Assembly (NCBI GenBank): GCA_049999725.1
Contig: JBNGIS010032428.1
Location: 1 to 29,700, forward strand
Length of the DNA stretch: 29,700 nt
Origin: Haplomitrium mnioides
Taxonomy: Eukaryota > Marchantiophyta > Haplomitriopsida > Calobryales
Reading direction: 5' to 3'
Shown: positions 17,006-28,135 of the stretch, piece after piece
How positions within the stretch are numbered: position 1 is the stretch's first letter
Layout of the letters: each line of letters begins with the position of its first letter
The notes under the pieces: model-generated
Databases searched by the model: none
What the model was told of the DNA's origin: nothing
Seen by the model: only the letters and a program-made list of their open reading frames with translations
Made by a program: the position numbers and the translations under genes

Positions 17006-18505
17006 TTACCACCCGATAGCAGAGTTTAGGAGTTGGTGTTTCCTATCTGGGCAATTATGCTTCCTCCTCCTTTTCCAGGGCGATGAGATTGACAACTGCG
17101 GGTGGAGGGGGGTTTGTGCCTGGGTCAGGGGATTCATCGGGCCTCCGGTTGAGTGGGCAATTGACCGCCACATGCCCCTCCTTCTTACATTGGAAGCATA
17201 ATGTGGGCAGTTGGCCATAACCACTCTTCCGTGGCTTCGAATAGTTGGAGGAAATGTGGCCTGGTTGGCCACAATTCCAGCAGACCATGATTGTCGTACG
17301 AGGTGGTCGATTGGCAGCCCACTGGTTTCTTGGCCCTCTATTTCCCCTACAGACGTGCTCAACATGGTACGAGGCCCCCCACATATCTGGTATATTGTCT
17401 TCGGGGCTTCCTCCATCACATAATCTACCTCCTCCCTCACGTACTCCGGTGCCTCCTCCCGCACATAGTGTACTGCATTGATCTCTGCAAGGCATTCTTG
17501 AGGAGAGTGTTCATGCTTGTTGCATCTTATGCACCACACTCCGACTCGCCTGGTGGGCAACGGTTGGCCCTCTGGTTTAATTCCTGCCAAGAGGATATTC
17601 ATCGCTTCCATTTTTACGTTGAGCTCATCAATTCGATCCCTCCCCCCTTGCTTTTTGCTCCTCTTGGGTTCAGGTTTGCTCCTTTTGGACTTCCTTTTGC
17701 TGGCCCCCTTGCGATGATGCACTTCTCTCACCTTGGCCTGTTTCTTCTTCTTCAAGTCTTTCCATTTTTTCTTCTTCTGAGATGACCAGTCCTCCTCTAA
17801 GCTGCTACTGTCTGAGTCACCCTCGCTCTTCAAGGCGGACGCGGAACTCTCATCTGTCTCCTCTTTGCTATCCAAAGTGTCTAAAGAGTCATTGGACTCA
17901 TACTTGGCTCTTTCTTTTCTGTAGGAGCTCGTGATTGCAGCCTTGACGTGGGATCAGATTGCGTTGACCACCTCCTCCAGAGTCTACAAATCTGTTTGCC
18001 TCACCTAGGTCCCAATTCCCCTTGGCAAGGCTGCCAGGAACCACAGTGTTAGCATTCCATCCGTGGTTGGCGAATTTAGCTTCTGAGCCACCTTCTTAAA
18101 TCTCTGGAGGAATTTTCTTACGGACTCTTTCTTCTTCATCCTAAGCTGACCCATTTTGATCAGCACCTCTGTTTCCTCCCCAATCCCCCTGAACTCTACA
18201 ATAAACGTGGCTTTGAAAGCTCTCTATTCCTTCTTGATGTTATATGGCAGATCTTTATACCATGGTTGGGCCTCTCCCTTCAGGACCGCTAGTAGAATTT
18301 CGATTTTCACATGGCTTTTTCCATTCACTACCAGGTTGGCCATCTGAGCACTAGGCAAGAACAATTCTACCCACAAGTTGATTCCTTACTCCACTCTTTC
18401 TCAACATGCTCTCAACACAGTGCTCTATTTCTCGGAATTCTCCACTCCTACACAATCCGACTTGGGGTCCTTGGTGCACCAAGTGATAACTTGGCTTCAA
18501 GTTGG
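17006..18505 (-). pseudogene. gag of the main element, with three zinc-knuckle positions
   Basis: Capsid part (about 18370-17890, stops included): MANLVVNGKSHVKIEILLAV, GEAQPWYKDLP, AFKATFIVEFRGIGEETEVL, MGQLRMKKKESVRKFLQRF and LTLWFLAALPRGIG, a Retrotrans_gag-type domain. A Ser/Lys-rich linker follows (17875-17600: DSDSSSLEEDW, KKRSKRSKPEPKRSKK-like basic stretches). Nucleocapsid: CIRCNKHEHSPQEC (17533-17492) fits CX2CX4HX4C. After a frameshift near 17350, CWNCGQPGHISSNY (17282-17241) has the last Cys replaced by Tyr, and CFQCKKEGHVAVNC (17198-17157) is complete. In-frame stops occur at Trp/Gln-type positions in the capsid. Three knuckles are more than the one or two usual in plant gypsy gag. 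Confidence 0.9.
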
Positions 18506-18510
18506 CGCTG

Positions 18511-18530
18511 CTCATCCACCCTCAACGCCA
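18511..18530 (-). other. Candidate primer-binding site of the main element
   Basis: The minus strand reads TGGCGTTGAGGGTGGATGAG directly after the LTR. It starts with the required TGG, but I cannot match it to a specific plant tRNA. A similar sequence (tggtattgaaggtggataag on the minus strand, 9860-9841) flanks the left LTR, where no primer-binding site is expected. The boundary, or the identity as primer-binding site, is therefore uncertain. Confidence 0.35.
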
Positions 18531-18746
18531 TAACACTCATACACAAGGACCAAGATACTCTTGTGGTAATATGCAATATAATTCAAGGGTCCCAAATCTG
18601 GACCCAACCACTTTGTATACAAATCAACAGCAAAATGCAATACTCCAAATATCACGGGACAATGCCAAGGGACCTAACTCCCCCTTCGTAGAGCTCTCTC
18701 AGGATCCGAACAAATAGAATCCATGTATGCTTCTAGTCATAAGTGT

Positions 18747-18758
18747 TTTTTATATAAT
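18747..18758 (-). promoter_or_regulatory. TATA box of the main element LTR
   Basis: The minus strand reads attatataaaaaa about 220 bp before the LTR end. The left copy has the weaker attgtataag at about 10080-10090. The position fits a long U3 (about 2.6 kb) with a short R-U5. Confidence 0.6.
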
Positions 18759-19399
18759 ACCACATAATTCAAACCTAACTAATACACTCATACACAATTA
18801 CAAACACACATGCATTGCACCTCACCAAAATCATATGCCTTACGGAACTACGAGGACTGACTTCCCCAACAAACTCCTCCCTTCCTCAACTGACCTTCTC
18901 AATCTTCCTTTCATCCCCCACGCACACATCCTTCTTCTAGATAGTTTTTTAACTTCCCTCGCGAGAAGCCTTGGATTTACTTCCTCAAGCTCGGAAGAGG
19001 ATTTCTTTAACTTCCACCTCCAGAAGATAGTCCTCTCGACTGTTGGCTACTCACTCCACCTCCAAACCTTGAACAAATCTTCTCCGCAGTGTACAAGCAC
19101 TAACGCAGCCACTCTCTTCTTAGCTCCACTTGAAAGATTGGACTAGAATGCACTCCGAGCACTTTTGGGTTTGATGTTCTTGCACAGATGATGTAGAGGC
19201 GACCCCAAGATCCCACTTGGCAGCCTCTCCCGAATTCTAGACAGATCGGATCCCCTTCAATTTCCTGTATCGATTCACCTCCGCTACTGGTCCACCCACG
19301 GGGATGAGTTCACCTGGATCTCTCGAGGCTCTAGAGCTCCCCGCCCAGCGATTCTCGGCGTCCCTCCAGTCCACCTCCACTCTTGCTAGCCCTCTGTAC

Positions 19400-20625
19400 T
19401 GTGAAGCTAGAGGCTTCGCCAGTTTCTCCTCATGTGACTTTGATGTTGAGTGCACATTGAATATGAGAGGTGGGTTGAAGTGTGGCTGCAATCATCAATA
19501 CACAACCGAATCTACAAAGGAAGAATATTCAATACAAAAATATTGTGACAATCCTCACTCTTTACTCCTAATGCTTTCACATAAATCACTCTTGCTCTCA
19601 CCCTTCTAACTCTCAACACACTTCTCACTCTATGAAAGACTACTCCTCAAGTGCTTGTTCTCCAATGAGTCTTCTTGGCAACGCCTCCAAGAGCTCCTCC
19701 AAGCGCTTCTCCAATGGTCTCTCCACGAATGAACTCCCCAAATGTGAAAATGAAAGTCTAAGCTCGAGCCACTCCAAGTCCCCTTTGCTCTCTCTTCTCC
19801 CTCCTTATATACTAGTCTAGCTAATTACTACTAGTAAAACCTAGAGATTCTTTTACTCTAGTTAAAAGCTAGCCTTTCAATTTTAAATTCTAAAGTATCT
19901 CCTAAAGTGTCTACTAAAGTATCTCTGCCTTTTCTCAAGAAGCTTCTCATTTGGAGCTTATCTCAAAAGTAGTTCTAAAGTAACTTTAACTTTTTACTAC
20001 TTTTTCAAGAAAAAGCTTCTCATTTGGAGCTTTCCTTGACCAAACATATGACCTAATCAGCTATTCCCTTTTATTTGTACCTAACTAAAAAAGCTACTTT
20101 CATATTTCGAGATTCCCTCAAAGAGCAAGTCAAAGATTAAAGTAGCTTTTCTTGACTTTTCTACTTTTTAGTCCTTTTAGAAAAATCTCTTCTAAATCCT
20201 TGATATTGATCCAAATCACCTATACTATACCTTGTTGGAATGCTTGTCAAGTAAGCTTTCTACAAATATAAGAATATTTGTGTTTTTCAAATTTTAGATA
20301 CTCTCTGTTTTGACTTCCCTTCAGCTCTCTTTTGTAACTTTTACCGATTATAACTTCCAGTTTACAAGAGTTTTTTTACTTCTGTAAATTTTTACTAATT
20401 ACTTAAGAAATATTATATCTTTTTATAAAATATCAGCTTCTAAACATCTCTATTAAGAACACAATTTACTTTGTACTCAATTCAAAACATATTAAAGAAA
20501 ACCATCAAATCTAAGTTTCTCCTAATAACTTCTAAGTCTTCTCCATACTTCATCAAAATTCATCCCATGCTATGACAGGGTTTAAGAACTTTAAAATCTT
20601 CACAAAACCATCCCATGCCTGTACA
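19400..20625 (-). repeat. Solo LTR of the second gypsy family
   Basis: Reverse complement of the same LTR as 6592-7812, with full TG...CA ends and no internal domain attached, so it is a solo LTR left by LTR-LTR recombination. It splits the main element's 5' LTR. The uninterrupted site is visible in the left LTR as gctagccccttgcacgag (about 10718-10735). Here gctagccctctgtac precedes it and gcacgag follows, consistent with a duplication of about 4-5 bp (gtac/gcac, one transition). Confidence 0.92.
19804..19811 (-). promoter_or_regulatory. TATA box of the solo LTR
   Basis: The plus strand reads cttatata followed by ctagtctagctaattactactag, the mirror of the TATA region at 5351 and 7401. Confidence 0.6.
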
Positions 20626-20908
20626 GCACGAGTACACTCACCTCACATAAATCTTCACTGGATCCTTTCATCCTTACCTCGTTGCCTCTTCTTGTCTTGA
20701 GATCACTTGCGCGTCTCTAGCTTGCATACACACCAACCCATTCAATGTCGCAGCCCGTCGATCTATACCCCTTGCGCTTCCGCCCTTGCGCATCTACCCT
20801 GTTTGAAAAGGTCGCTATTCCCATTGGCCTCAAGCTCTACACATGGCGACACTTGTCCCACCTATTCGCAGAATGATCCAAGTACAACGGTCAGTTCTGA
20901 GGTCTACG

Positions 20909-21230
20909 GGGTCTGATCCGAAGAATCTCGCAGATTGGGAGTCCAAAGATTTCTATGGAACCGAGTTCAAAGAACTCCGCGGAACCAAATCCGAAGAACC
21001 CCACAGAACCGAGTCCAAAGAACCCTGTGGAATTGAGTCCGAAGTTGACTTAATTGAAGACCTTATTAATAGTTGTTAATTAGTATTAATCGAAGACCTT
21101 ATTGATTACCTAAGAATCAATAATAAGCTAAACCGCAGAACTTAGTTTGAAGAATCCCGCGGAACCAAGTACGAAGAATTCTGCGGAACTGAGTCCGAAG
21201 AATCCTACGAAACTGAGTCCGCTGTTGACT
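20909..21230 (-). repeat. 24-bp repeat array in the 5' LTR
   Basis: Counterpart of 11018-11212: units with gcggaacc(g/a)agtc-gaagaa. The array is broken by the AT-rich insertion at 21050-21131. Unit count and sequence differ from the other LTR, showing independent decay or slippage since insertion. Confidence 0.85.
21050..21131. repeat. AT-rich insertion made of two 36-bp units
   Basis: Absent from the other LTR. The 18-bp word ttaat(t/c)gaagaccttatt occurs at 21050-21067 and 21086-21103, giving a 36-bp period. Base composition is very different from the GC-rich array around it. No terminal inverted repeats are visible, so the origin (filler DNA or a small mobile element) is unknown. Confidence 0.75.
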
Positions 21231-22717
21231 TTTCCCTCATGGCCACCGTCCGATGCCGTCTTCAATGACCGCCACATTCAGCATCATCCGCAATTGACCA
21301 CGGACCCAAGTCCGAAGAATCCAATGGACTGGTGAGTCTGAAGGATACCTCAAACCCTGAGTTCCAAAGTTGACTTGCCAACATTGCCGTCATCTGACGC
21401 TGCTTTCCACCTAGAAGTTGGACCACCACGTTGACCTACTTCTGAAGTTGACCCTGACTCTAACTCGAAGGATCCCTCAGACATGTGAGTCCGAAGAATC
21501 CCTCGAACTCCCAAGTCCGAGGTTGACTTTCTTCTGGAGGTGCTGTCTGACGCCGCTTTCAACAAGGAAGCTTGACCGTTGTGCTAACGTGACGTTTTCA
21601 AAGTTGACCGCAGTTCGAAGAATCCAACGGGCTCCTCAAAAGTACCACGTGTCTGAGGTAGCACCGTCCAACGCCGTTTTCAATGGGGAAGGTGAATCGC
21701 CGTGCTGACATGAGGTTCCGAAGATGACCGGAGTCCGAAGAATCCTACGGGCTCCTTTGGAGTGCCACGTATTTGAGGTAGTGCCGTCTGACGCCGTTTT
21801 CAACGGGGAAGGTGGACTTCCGCGCTAAACTTAGGTTCTAAAGAAGATCCCAGACGCCTCTACGCTTGCCACATCTCCACAACAAGCCCTCGGCCACCTC
21901 CACGCTTGCCGCATTTTTGCTGAATCTCCCGAACACCTCCGAGGATGCCACGTCTTTGCTAAATCTCTCGGATACCTCCAAGGACGCCACATTTCCCCTG
22001 AATCTCCCGGACACCTTTGAGGACGCCACGTTTCCGTTGAATCTCTCGGACACTTTCACGCCTGCCACATCTCCGCAACAGCCCTCGGAACCGTGAAGTT
22101 TGAAGTGAGTTTGGACCTCAGTAGAGCACGTTAATGCTTGAGGAAGCGAGATCCTCATCGTCGTTGCTGCTTACAAAGGTTGTTGCCCCCTCCTTTCTCT
22201 TCCCAATTCCTAGCCCTAGAGTGCAGCCATCAGCAGGCTTACGCTGCAGCACTTCCCTTGCCCACGGGCCCCTCCACTGTTGTCGTCGTTCAATCTCCGC
22301 CCTGCGCCTGCGATCCTTCTTCACTTTCGAGGTCACTCTTCCTCCCTCCTCTTGGCTGATTGCCTCTGGTGAGCGCTCCATTCCTCCTTACTAGGGCCTC
22401 AATTCTTACATCCTGATGATACTTGCAAGCTCTCTTCCGCTTCCGGCAAATTTTAGTGGTGCTCCCCCCTTCGATGACTGCCACAACTCCCTTCTCCACT
22501 CCGAAACGATCCCGCAAGCCCCTTCTTATGTCGACCTCTCTTCCTTCTCCTTCACGACCCAATTCCACTTCTTGGATCCAGGCGATCCAGTCATACCCAG
22601 TGATTAGAGATGATCCGCTGCTTGCGGGTTACTTTAACACTTACGAGAGAGGAATTGTGCCAATGCCACCTCCGATTCCACAAAATCTCCTCTAGTGCCT
22701 CATGCCACTGGCTGACA

Positions 22718-25664
22718 CTAAAACTCAAGAACAAATAAGAAATAAAGAAGGGAATGAGAGGAAGAGCTGCCATGTTATCATCACTGAAAAGCCACCAAAG
22801 AGAGGAGGCCAAGGTCAGAATCAACGGAGATAGGGTGCAGGCAAGCTAGGGTCAGTGCGTTTTGGAGGATGCTAGCAAACAAGCTCAAGCCAAAGCGAGG
22901 GAGTCCTGGCAAAACATGCCATACTAGAAGGCCAAATAGGGCAAAAGAAGGGGAAAAAGTCAGCACGCCAAAATAAAAAATGGTCGCCTCTAGGAAAGGA
23001 GCTCTACATGTAGCAGACAAAGGATGGAAGAAGAAAATAAACACATGGTAGGAAGAAAGACACACGCGAAGCCATTAGAAGGGCATGTGCACTAGGAAAA
23101 AAAGCCCACCTCTAGAACGCCAAGCAAGGGACCTGCACTTGAGAGCCTCAAGAGAGGTGTCGCGAACCCTTGAGGGAGTCCAACTAAGCCACAAACCTTC
23201 ACCAACTCATCCACCAGTAAAGAGCAATCGCAAGAGGATCAAGGAGCCAAGCAACGTCACCACACAGTCCTAACAACTAAATCAAAGAAAAGCAGGAGCT
23301 AGAGCAAGTAAACGAAATAGACAAGCAAAGGCAAGAAAAAAGGGCCAGAGATTAAACCCCAGGCCTTCACCTGCGACACCAACAATTGTCACCAAGGAGT
23401 AGCCGCAAATAGTAGCGCGTGGTAGAGGCAAATGGGAAGGAGCAAGCTGTAGTCAAGTCAAAATGAGGAAGGCAAGTGAGGGGAGCCCGAAAGCCCATGT
23501 CAACAAAAGGATGCTAAGTTAGCCATCTGACTTAGCAACGAGCCTTCCCCTCCATTGAACACAAGCTGTTGCGAGAGCTAGCCAGAGAAACCAAAAATGA
23601 AGCACCAAGAAGGAAGGTCGTGCCCCAATCAAACTTCACCAAAAAATCTACCGTCAATCATACCTCCTGCCAAGGATCGCTAGTGAAGAAAAGAGAAAAC
23701 CGCAGAAGAATCAAGAACCAAGGAAAATGAAGGCAACCTCCTAAAGTTGAACCTCTCCAAGTTGCACGCAGCTGCGCCTACATCCTAAAAAAAAAATATG
23801 TTATAAAAAAAAATAATGACAAGTATAATGAAGAAGAGGGAAGGGGACTTAGCGAAATATAGAAGGGAGGAAAACAACCACAATACGAGACAACTCAACA
23901 AACGCCCTAGAGAGCGACACAACAAGGGAGGTGATGCCTCCCATTATCGCACCATGCATAATGTCAAAAGTGTCTAGTGAAGGGAAATTCACGTAGAGAA
24001 AATTTGATTGGAGGGTACATTGCTATGGCGGCTATGGAGAAGTTGGAATTCAATCCTCTTGCTACAAAATTCATGAGCCACAGGGCCAATGCCTCTGATC
24101 ACCTTGTTGGAATTGGCAGAGAGAGGTAGCTAGGGGTCACAGAATTTAACTAAGGGCCAAAATTGGATGCGCTTGGATCACCTACCGGTTGAAACCTGAA
24201 TTTTGGCGATGGAGGCTGAGAGGTATAGGTAGCAAGGGCCTCATTTGTAAGGGGTCGGATCAACATTTGGGAGCATCAAGGGAGAAGGCAAACCGAGAAG
24301 GTTGAGGTGAGCATACGAGAGAAAGCGTGGGCTGCAATGGCAGAGGTGACTTGGACTAGCAAGGTGTACTTAGCAGGAGTAGGAGGCTCTACTAGAGGTG
24401 GGCTCGCCTATGCAATAGGGATACTCGGTTGCAGCTGCACTTCTTTAGCTGCTTGGACCCACATGCCAACAAGGTGAGCATTCCTAGATTCAAGTACTTC
24501 AAAATTCTGAAGAGGATTGGAAGCTGCAAGCAATTGGGTGTGAAGACCCCCCTTGTTTGCTACAAAGGGGTTAGCTCGAGTGAAGCACAATAGCCAGATC
24601 GGGTGCAAGGCTGAAACCTGCAGGTGAGTTGGTTCCCTGATTGTTGCAAGCATGTATGTGAGGTGGAGGTTCCTTGGAAGGGGAGTGCACATCCGGAGAG
24701 GCGACAGTGGTGGAGTATGTAAACCGGTGGTAGAGAGTGCAACCTCTCTAGCTGGGGAGTAACAATTGAAGCCCTTTGGACAACGGAGGTAAAAGCCATC
24801 TACTGTTGGGTGAGCGTGTGTGGTTGAATCTATGTAAGGTTGCAAGGAGGAGGCTGGGAGAAAATTGGCCAACGTTAACAGCAAGGTACCACATAGTGGT
24901 AAGCGGCCCATCGAGGTTGAGGAAGAGCTTCAACAAACATAAAGATTGGGTGGAGCAATTTTCTTAGTTGCTAACATATGAAGTGTAGAGACATAACTAT
25001 GGGTGCTAGTAGGATTTATGTTTAAAAACATTTCTATTTGTCTTGAATAATCCTCTAGAAGTAGCATGGTGCTCTCACTTAGCTTGATTGAGCTTCTTAA
25101 GCCATGAGCTTGAGGCATTATTAAAGAATTAGGATTAAAGTTAGTATGATGTTAATAGTTAGTATTAAACTAAGTAGGTTTAGTGCTAATTGATTATTCA
25201 TTAGTAGTAGAGATTTATTAAAGTTTTAATTAGTGATAGGATTGGTTAAAATATGTTCCTATAGGGAACTATGAAGAGTGGAGAGGGTAGTTCAAGGTGG
25301 TTAGCATGGTATCATTCTCTACTCTCTTTTGCTTTTGCTTGTACTTTGAAGCTGGAATGGAGAATAGAATGGCAAAGAGAGCCCCTTTCCAAGATTGCAT
25401 GGCTATGTCATTTGGGGATTGAATGTCTCTCAATTATGAGTGACAAATCAAGGATGCTAAGTCAGTAGTTTCTCCTATGATACTAGGAGTGGAGAGAGTG
25501 TGTAGAAATTGAGTTGGGGTGAGAGATAGGCTACAATAGAGGGCTGCCATATCAAGGGAGTACCTGAGTGGGGACTTGAATATTGATCTCAACTAATTCA
25601 TGGAGTACATACATAGTAGACAGCAAAAGGCATGGACTTCTCGAGATTGAGAGTTCATACCTAT
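22718..25664. other. Unclassified 2.9-kb interval
   Basis: No protein domain was recognised. Purine-rich on the plus strand from 22730 to 24000, with poly-A runs at 23788-23815. An antisense open frame of 167 codons (24911-24408) has no known motif and sits in compositionally biased DNA. AT-rich from about 25100 to 25260, with repeated ttag/attaa words (ttaatagttagtattaaac). It ends at the TG start of the giant LTR. It may be the interior of another degenerate element. Confidence 0.4.
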
Positions 25665-26108
25665 TGTGAGAGCATGGTTCCTGACAAAAGGTCAGAAACC
25701 ACTTGAAGGTGGTCTCTTCTGAGCAGTGGAGTGAGAGGGAAGTAGTGAAGCTTCAGTTTTGTGAGAGTAAAGTGTAAAAAAATGTAAATAAGTATTGGTG
25801 AGGAGATTTTGGAGATCATTGGCCAAGGGGAGAAGCTTGGGTAATGAGGAAGCTGTGGTAATTTATTTTTTTAGAAAAAGAAAATTCTGTGTAAAACTAA
25901 TCTAGGTGTTGAGGGCCAAGGCTAGCCCCTATCTACCTATCTATTTCTATGTGTTGGTGGACATCTTGTCTAAGAGCCAATGGAATTGCGTCGGAGGACA
26001 AGTTGCTCTGTTTAGCCGTGAACTAGGTCCGTCCAGGGGCAGGAAGTTAAGCGGTGGCCTTACACCCCTCTAGGAGGCTGCCTCTCGAAGGACTGAAGGA
26101 GTGAGACC

Positions 26109-26116
26109 TTTATATA
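26109..26116 (+). promoter_or_regulatory. TATA-like box conserved in both giant LTR copies
   Basis: tttatata, followed by ctacttcagcaac. The opposite copy has tttatata at 3633-3640 on the minus strand. Function is unproven. Confidence 0.4.
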
Positions 26117-27149
26117 CTACTTCAGCAACATTGCCGGAAACTTATGGGATATATGTAGAGGCCAGGGCGACTCGCGAATGTGTCTGTGGATTTCCAGTGA
26201 GTATGGCTATGAGAAAGGGTGCGTGGCGACGATGAATCCCCTGTAAACAAAGAAGGATCGGCTGCGAGGCAACCAAGTGATGCGAGCCCTGCTGCGACAA
26301 TCAAAATGAAGAGCTGAACTTGACGAAGGACCTGTTTGAATCAATTGTGTTGCGATGCGCCCAACTGAAGAATTACCTTGCTGATGAGGATTTCTAATGA
26401 AGATTGAGTTGAGACGAATTGCTGCAAGGAAGGTTCGGTGGCACGGAGTTTTCTGATGACGAACGAAGGTGCTTGGGGCAATTAATCTATGGAGAATTGA
26501 GGCGATGCTGCAGATAGATCTGCGTGAGTACCTGGTGCGGAAATGCTCCTACTGCGAAGTGATGAGCTGCAAAAGGAGGAATTATATTGCGAAGGAATCG
26601 AAGTGAAAGAAGAATGAAGAGCATTTGGAATAAAGTGGAAATCAATCGGATAAGCAAGGAAGTGGGCAACGGAATTCTGCTTTGCGAAAAATTGGAATCG
26701 GAAAGAATTGAAGTTGTAAAGGGATAAGTAACATTTGGAAGCGAGTGAAGAGTACGTGGTCCGTGAAGAAGGCTTCGGAAAGTCGCCTTCCTATAAGGGG
26801 AACCCCATTTAAGAGGGTTTACGTTAAGAGTCCGTGTGGGGATCCGAAGTGGAGTCCCCGATTTAATTAGTTCCGTGGGGATGTACGATGTGGAGAGCAT
26901 CGGTTAAGGTGGATTCCAAAGCTGGTTAATTAATTGGACAGAAAGGTGATTTATCAAAGGTTCGAACAATAGGGACGTAATTGGGAAAGTTCGAATCGGG
27001 TATCTTCAGAAAATTCGAAAGGAATCTACGGAGCTCTTAGTTCTTACAACAAACGTTTTCACAAGTCAGGTAAACAAGCCTTCTTTAATGTTCTTACATA
27101 GAAATTTTCGATGCCTTAGTAAAAAGAAGAAGCCTCTCAAGGTTCCTAT

Positions 27150-27720
27150 ATTAAGGGACATTGGCAAAAGGAAGATATATCAATGATTGGACGGAGGAAG
27201 AACGTAGAGGCCGAAAAGGTGACTTTTCGACAGTCCAGCACAAAAGGAAAACCAAGTATCGAAACAAGAATAAATCAAAGATCTAGCAGGAAAGAGAAGA
27301 TGGAGCCGGAAGGGCGATAAATCGAAGGCGGAGCCCACTTTAAGGGGTGGTCCGATCTGCCATCCGATGTGGGACACCCCAGGTAAAATGGTTCCGATTG
27401 ACCTTCCTAAGTGGATAGTCCACTTAGCAGGGTTTCGAAGGGGGCTAACAAGGGTTGCTGAAACGAGGATATAGCGCAGCTCCAATATAGAAAGAAAGGG
27501 TGCTGAAACAGAGATTTATCACCTGTCCAAGGAGAAGCAAGCAGTGCGGAAACGGCGATATATCATAGGGTCAAAAAGAAGAAACGAGAAGAGATCCATC
27601 GAAAGGATGACAAATCTTAGATCTGACCCTGGGAGAACCAAAAATGTCAAAAAGGTGATCTAGCGCAGATCTGACAGATGAGGAAGCGGTGCCGAAAAGG
27701 AGATCTAGCACCGATCCAGT
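27150..27720 (+). repeat. Degenerate array of gaaa-gg-gat-tatc motifs
   Basis: Loose units of about 42-60 bp share gc-gaaa-(c/a)g(g/a)-gata-(t/a)(a/t)tc followed by a purine-rich spacer. Examples: gctgaaacgaggatatagcg (about 27458), gctgaaacagagatttatca (about 27500), gcggaaacggcgatatatca (about 27547), gtcaaaaaggtgatctagcg (about 27646), gccgaaaaggagatctagca (about 27690). Confidence 0.65.
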
Positions 27721-27867
27721 TGGGGCAAAAACGAAGACTCTTCATAGTTCTTATACACAGGGTCAAGGCCTTGCAGATGACATAGCAGCTGCGAAAGTCA
27801 ATAGGTCAACGGGCGGTCAGCGCAACAGTCCAGCTACCCTTCTACGGGGCGGCGTCGGACGACGCCA

Positions 27868-28135
27868 CAGCGGAAACGTGGCACCTCCATGGGACTCAAG
27901 AATCAACAGGAATCTAATAGATTCTGCGGGCATCTTGACTTCAACGGAATACGTGAAATTCAACGGAACTCCAAGCATCAACGGGAATCTCAGGCTTTGT
28001 GGAAACGTGGCACCTCTACGGGAACTGCGAATCAACGGGAATCTAGGAGATTCCTCGAGAATATTGGATCTCAACGGAAACGTGGCACTACGAGAGAGCC
28101 CGTGGGCTTCTTCAGAGTGTACGCGGATCTGCGGA
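27868..28135 (+). repeat. ACGTGGC (ABRE-like) repeat block in the giant LTR
   Basis: ggaaacgtggcac occurs three times (about 27872, 28001, 28076), with a fourth decayed copy ggaaatgtggtgc at about 28124. They alternate with caacgg(g)aatct words. Spacing is irregular (about 129, 75 and 48 bp). The core ACGTGGC is the plant ABRE/G-box half-site. The open frame of 265 codons across 27689-28486 is best explained by this repeated composition. Confidence 0.8.

Larger units (their letters stand above)
9861..22717 (-). mobile_element. Main Ty3/gypsy retrotransposon, full-length but decayed
   Basis: Two same-orientation LTRs (9861-12720 and 18531-22717) flank a minus-strand internal region with gag, protease, RT/RNase H and integrase in Ty3/gypsy order. 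A polypurine tract (12721-12735) abuts the 3' LTR. After removal of a 1.2-kb solo LTR from the right LTR, both LTRs are about 2.9 kb. In a 340-bp stretch (10065-10400 against 18725-19065) I hand-counted about 27 differences, roughly 23 of them transitions, so the insertion is old. I could not confirm a target-site duplication: the flanks (tacca left, ctaaa right) do not match. The missing envelope-like region and absent chromodomain point to a non-chromoviral gypsy lineage, which I do not name with confidence. Confidence 0.9.
18531..22717 (-). repeat. 5' LTR of the main element, split by a solo LTR
   Basis: Matches the left LTR in three blocks: 18531-19399 with 9861-10725, 20626-21049 with about 10730-11140, and 21132-22717 with about 11145-12720. 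The first break is the 1226-bp solo LTR, the second an 80-bp AT-rich insertion. The minus-strand start is TGTCAGCCAGTGGCATGAGG at 22717. G-box and 39-bp repeat arrays are kept. Confidence 0.92.

Noticed and set aside
16310-17875. Plus-strand open frames opposite gag and protease
   Set aside because: Antisense shadows. The minus-strand frames carry the zinc knuckles and protease motifs.
24408-24911. 167-codon minus-strand open frame with a hydrophobic start
   Set aside because: No recognisable motif. It lies in compositionally biased DNA between transposon sequences, and overlapping frames are also open. Kept only as part of the unclassified interval.
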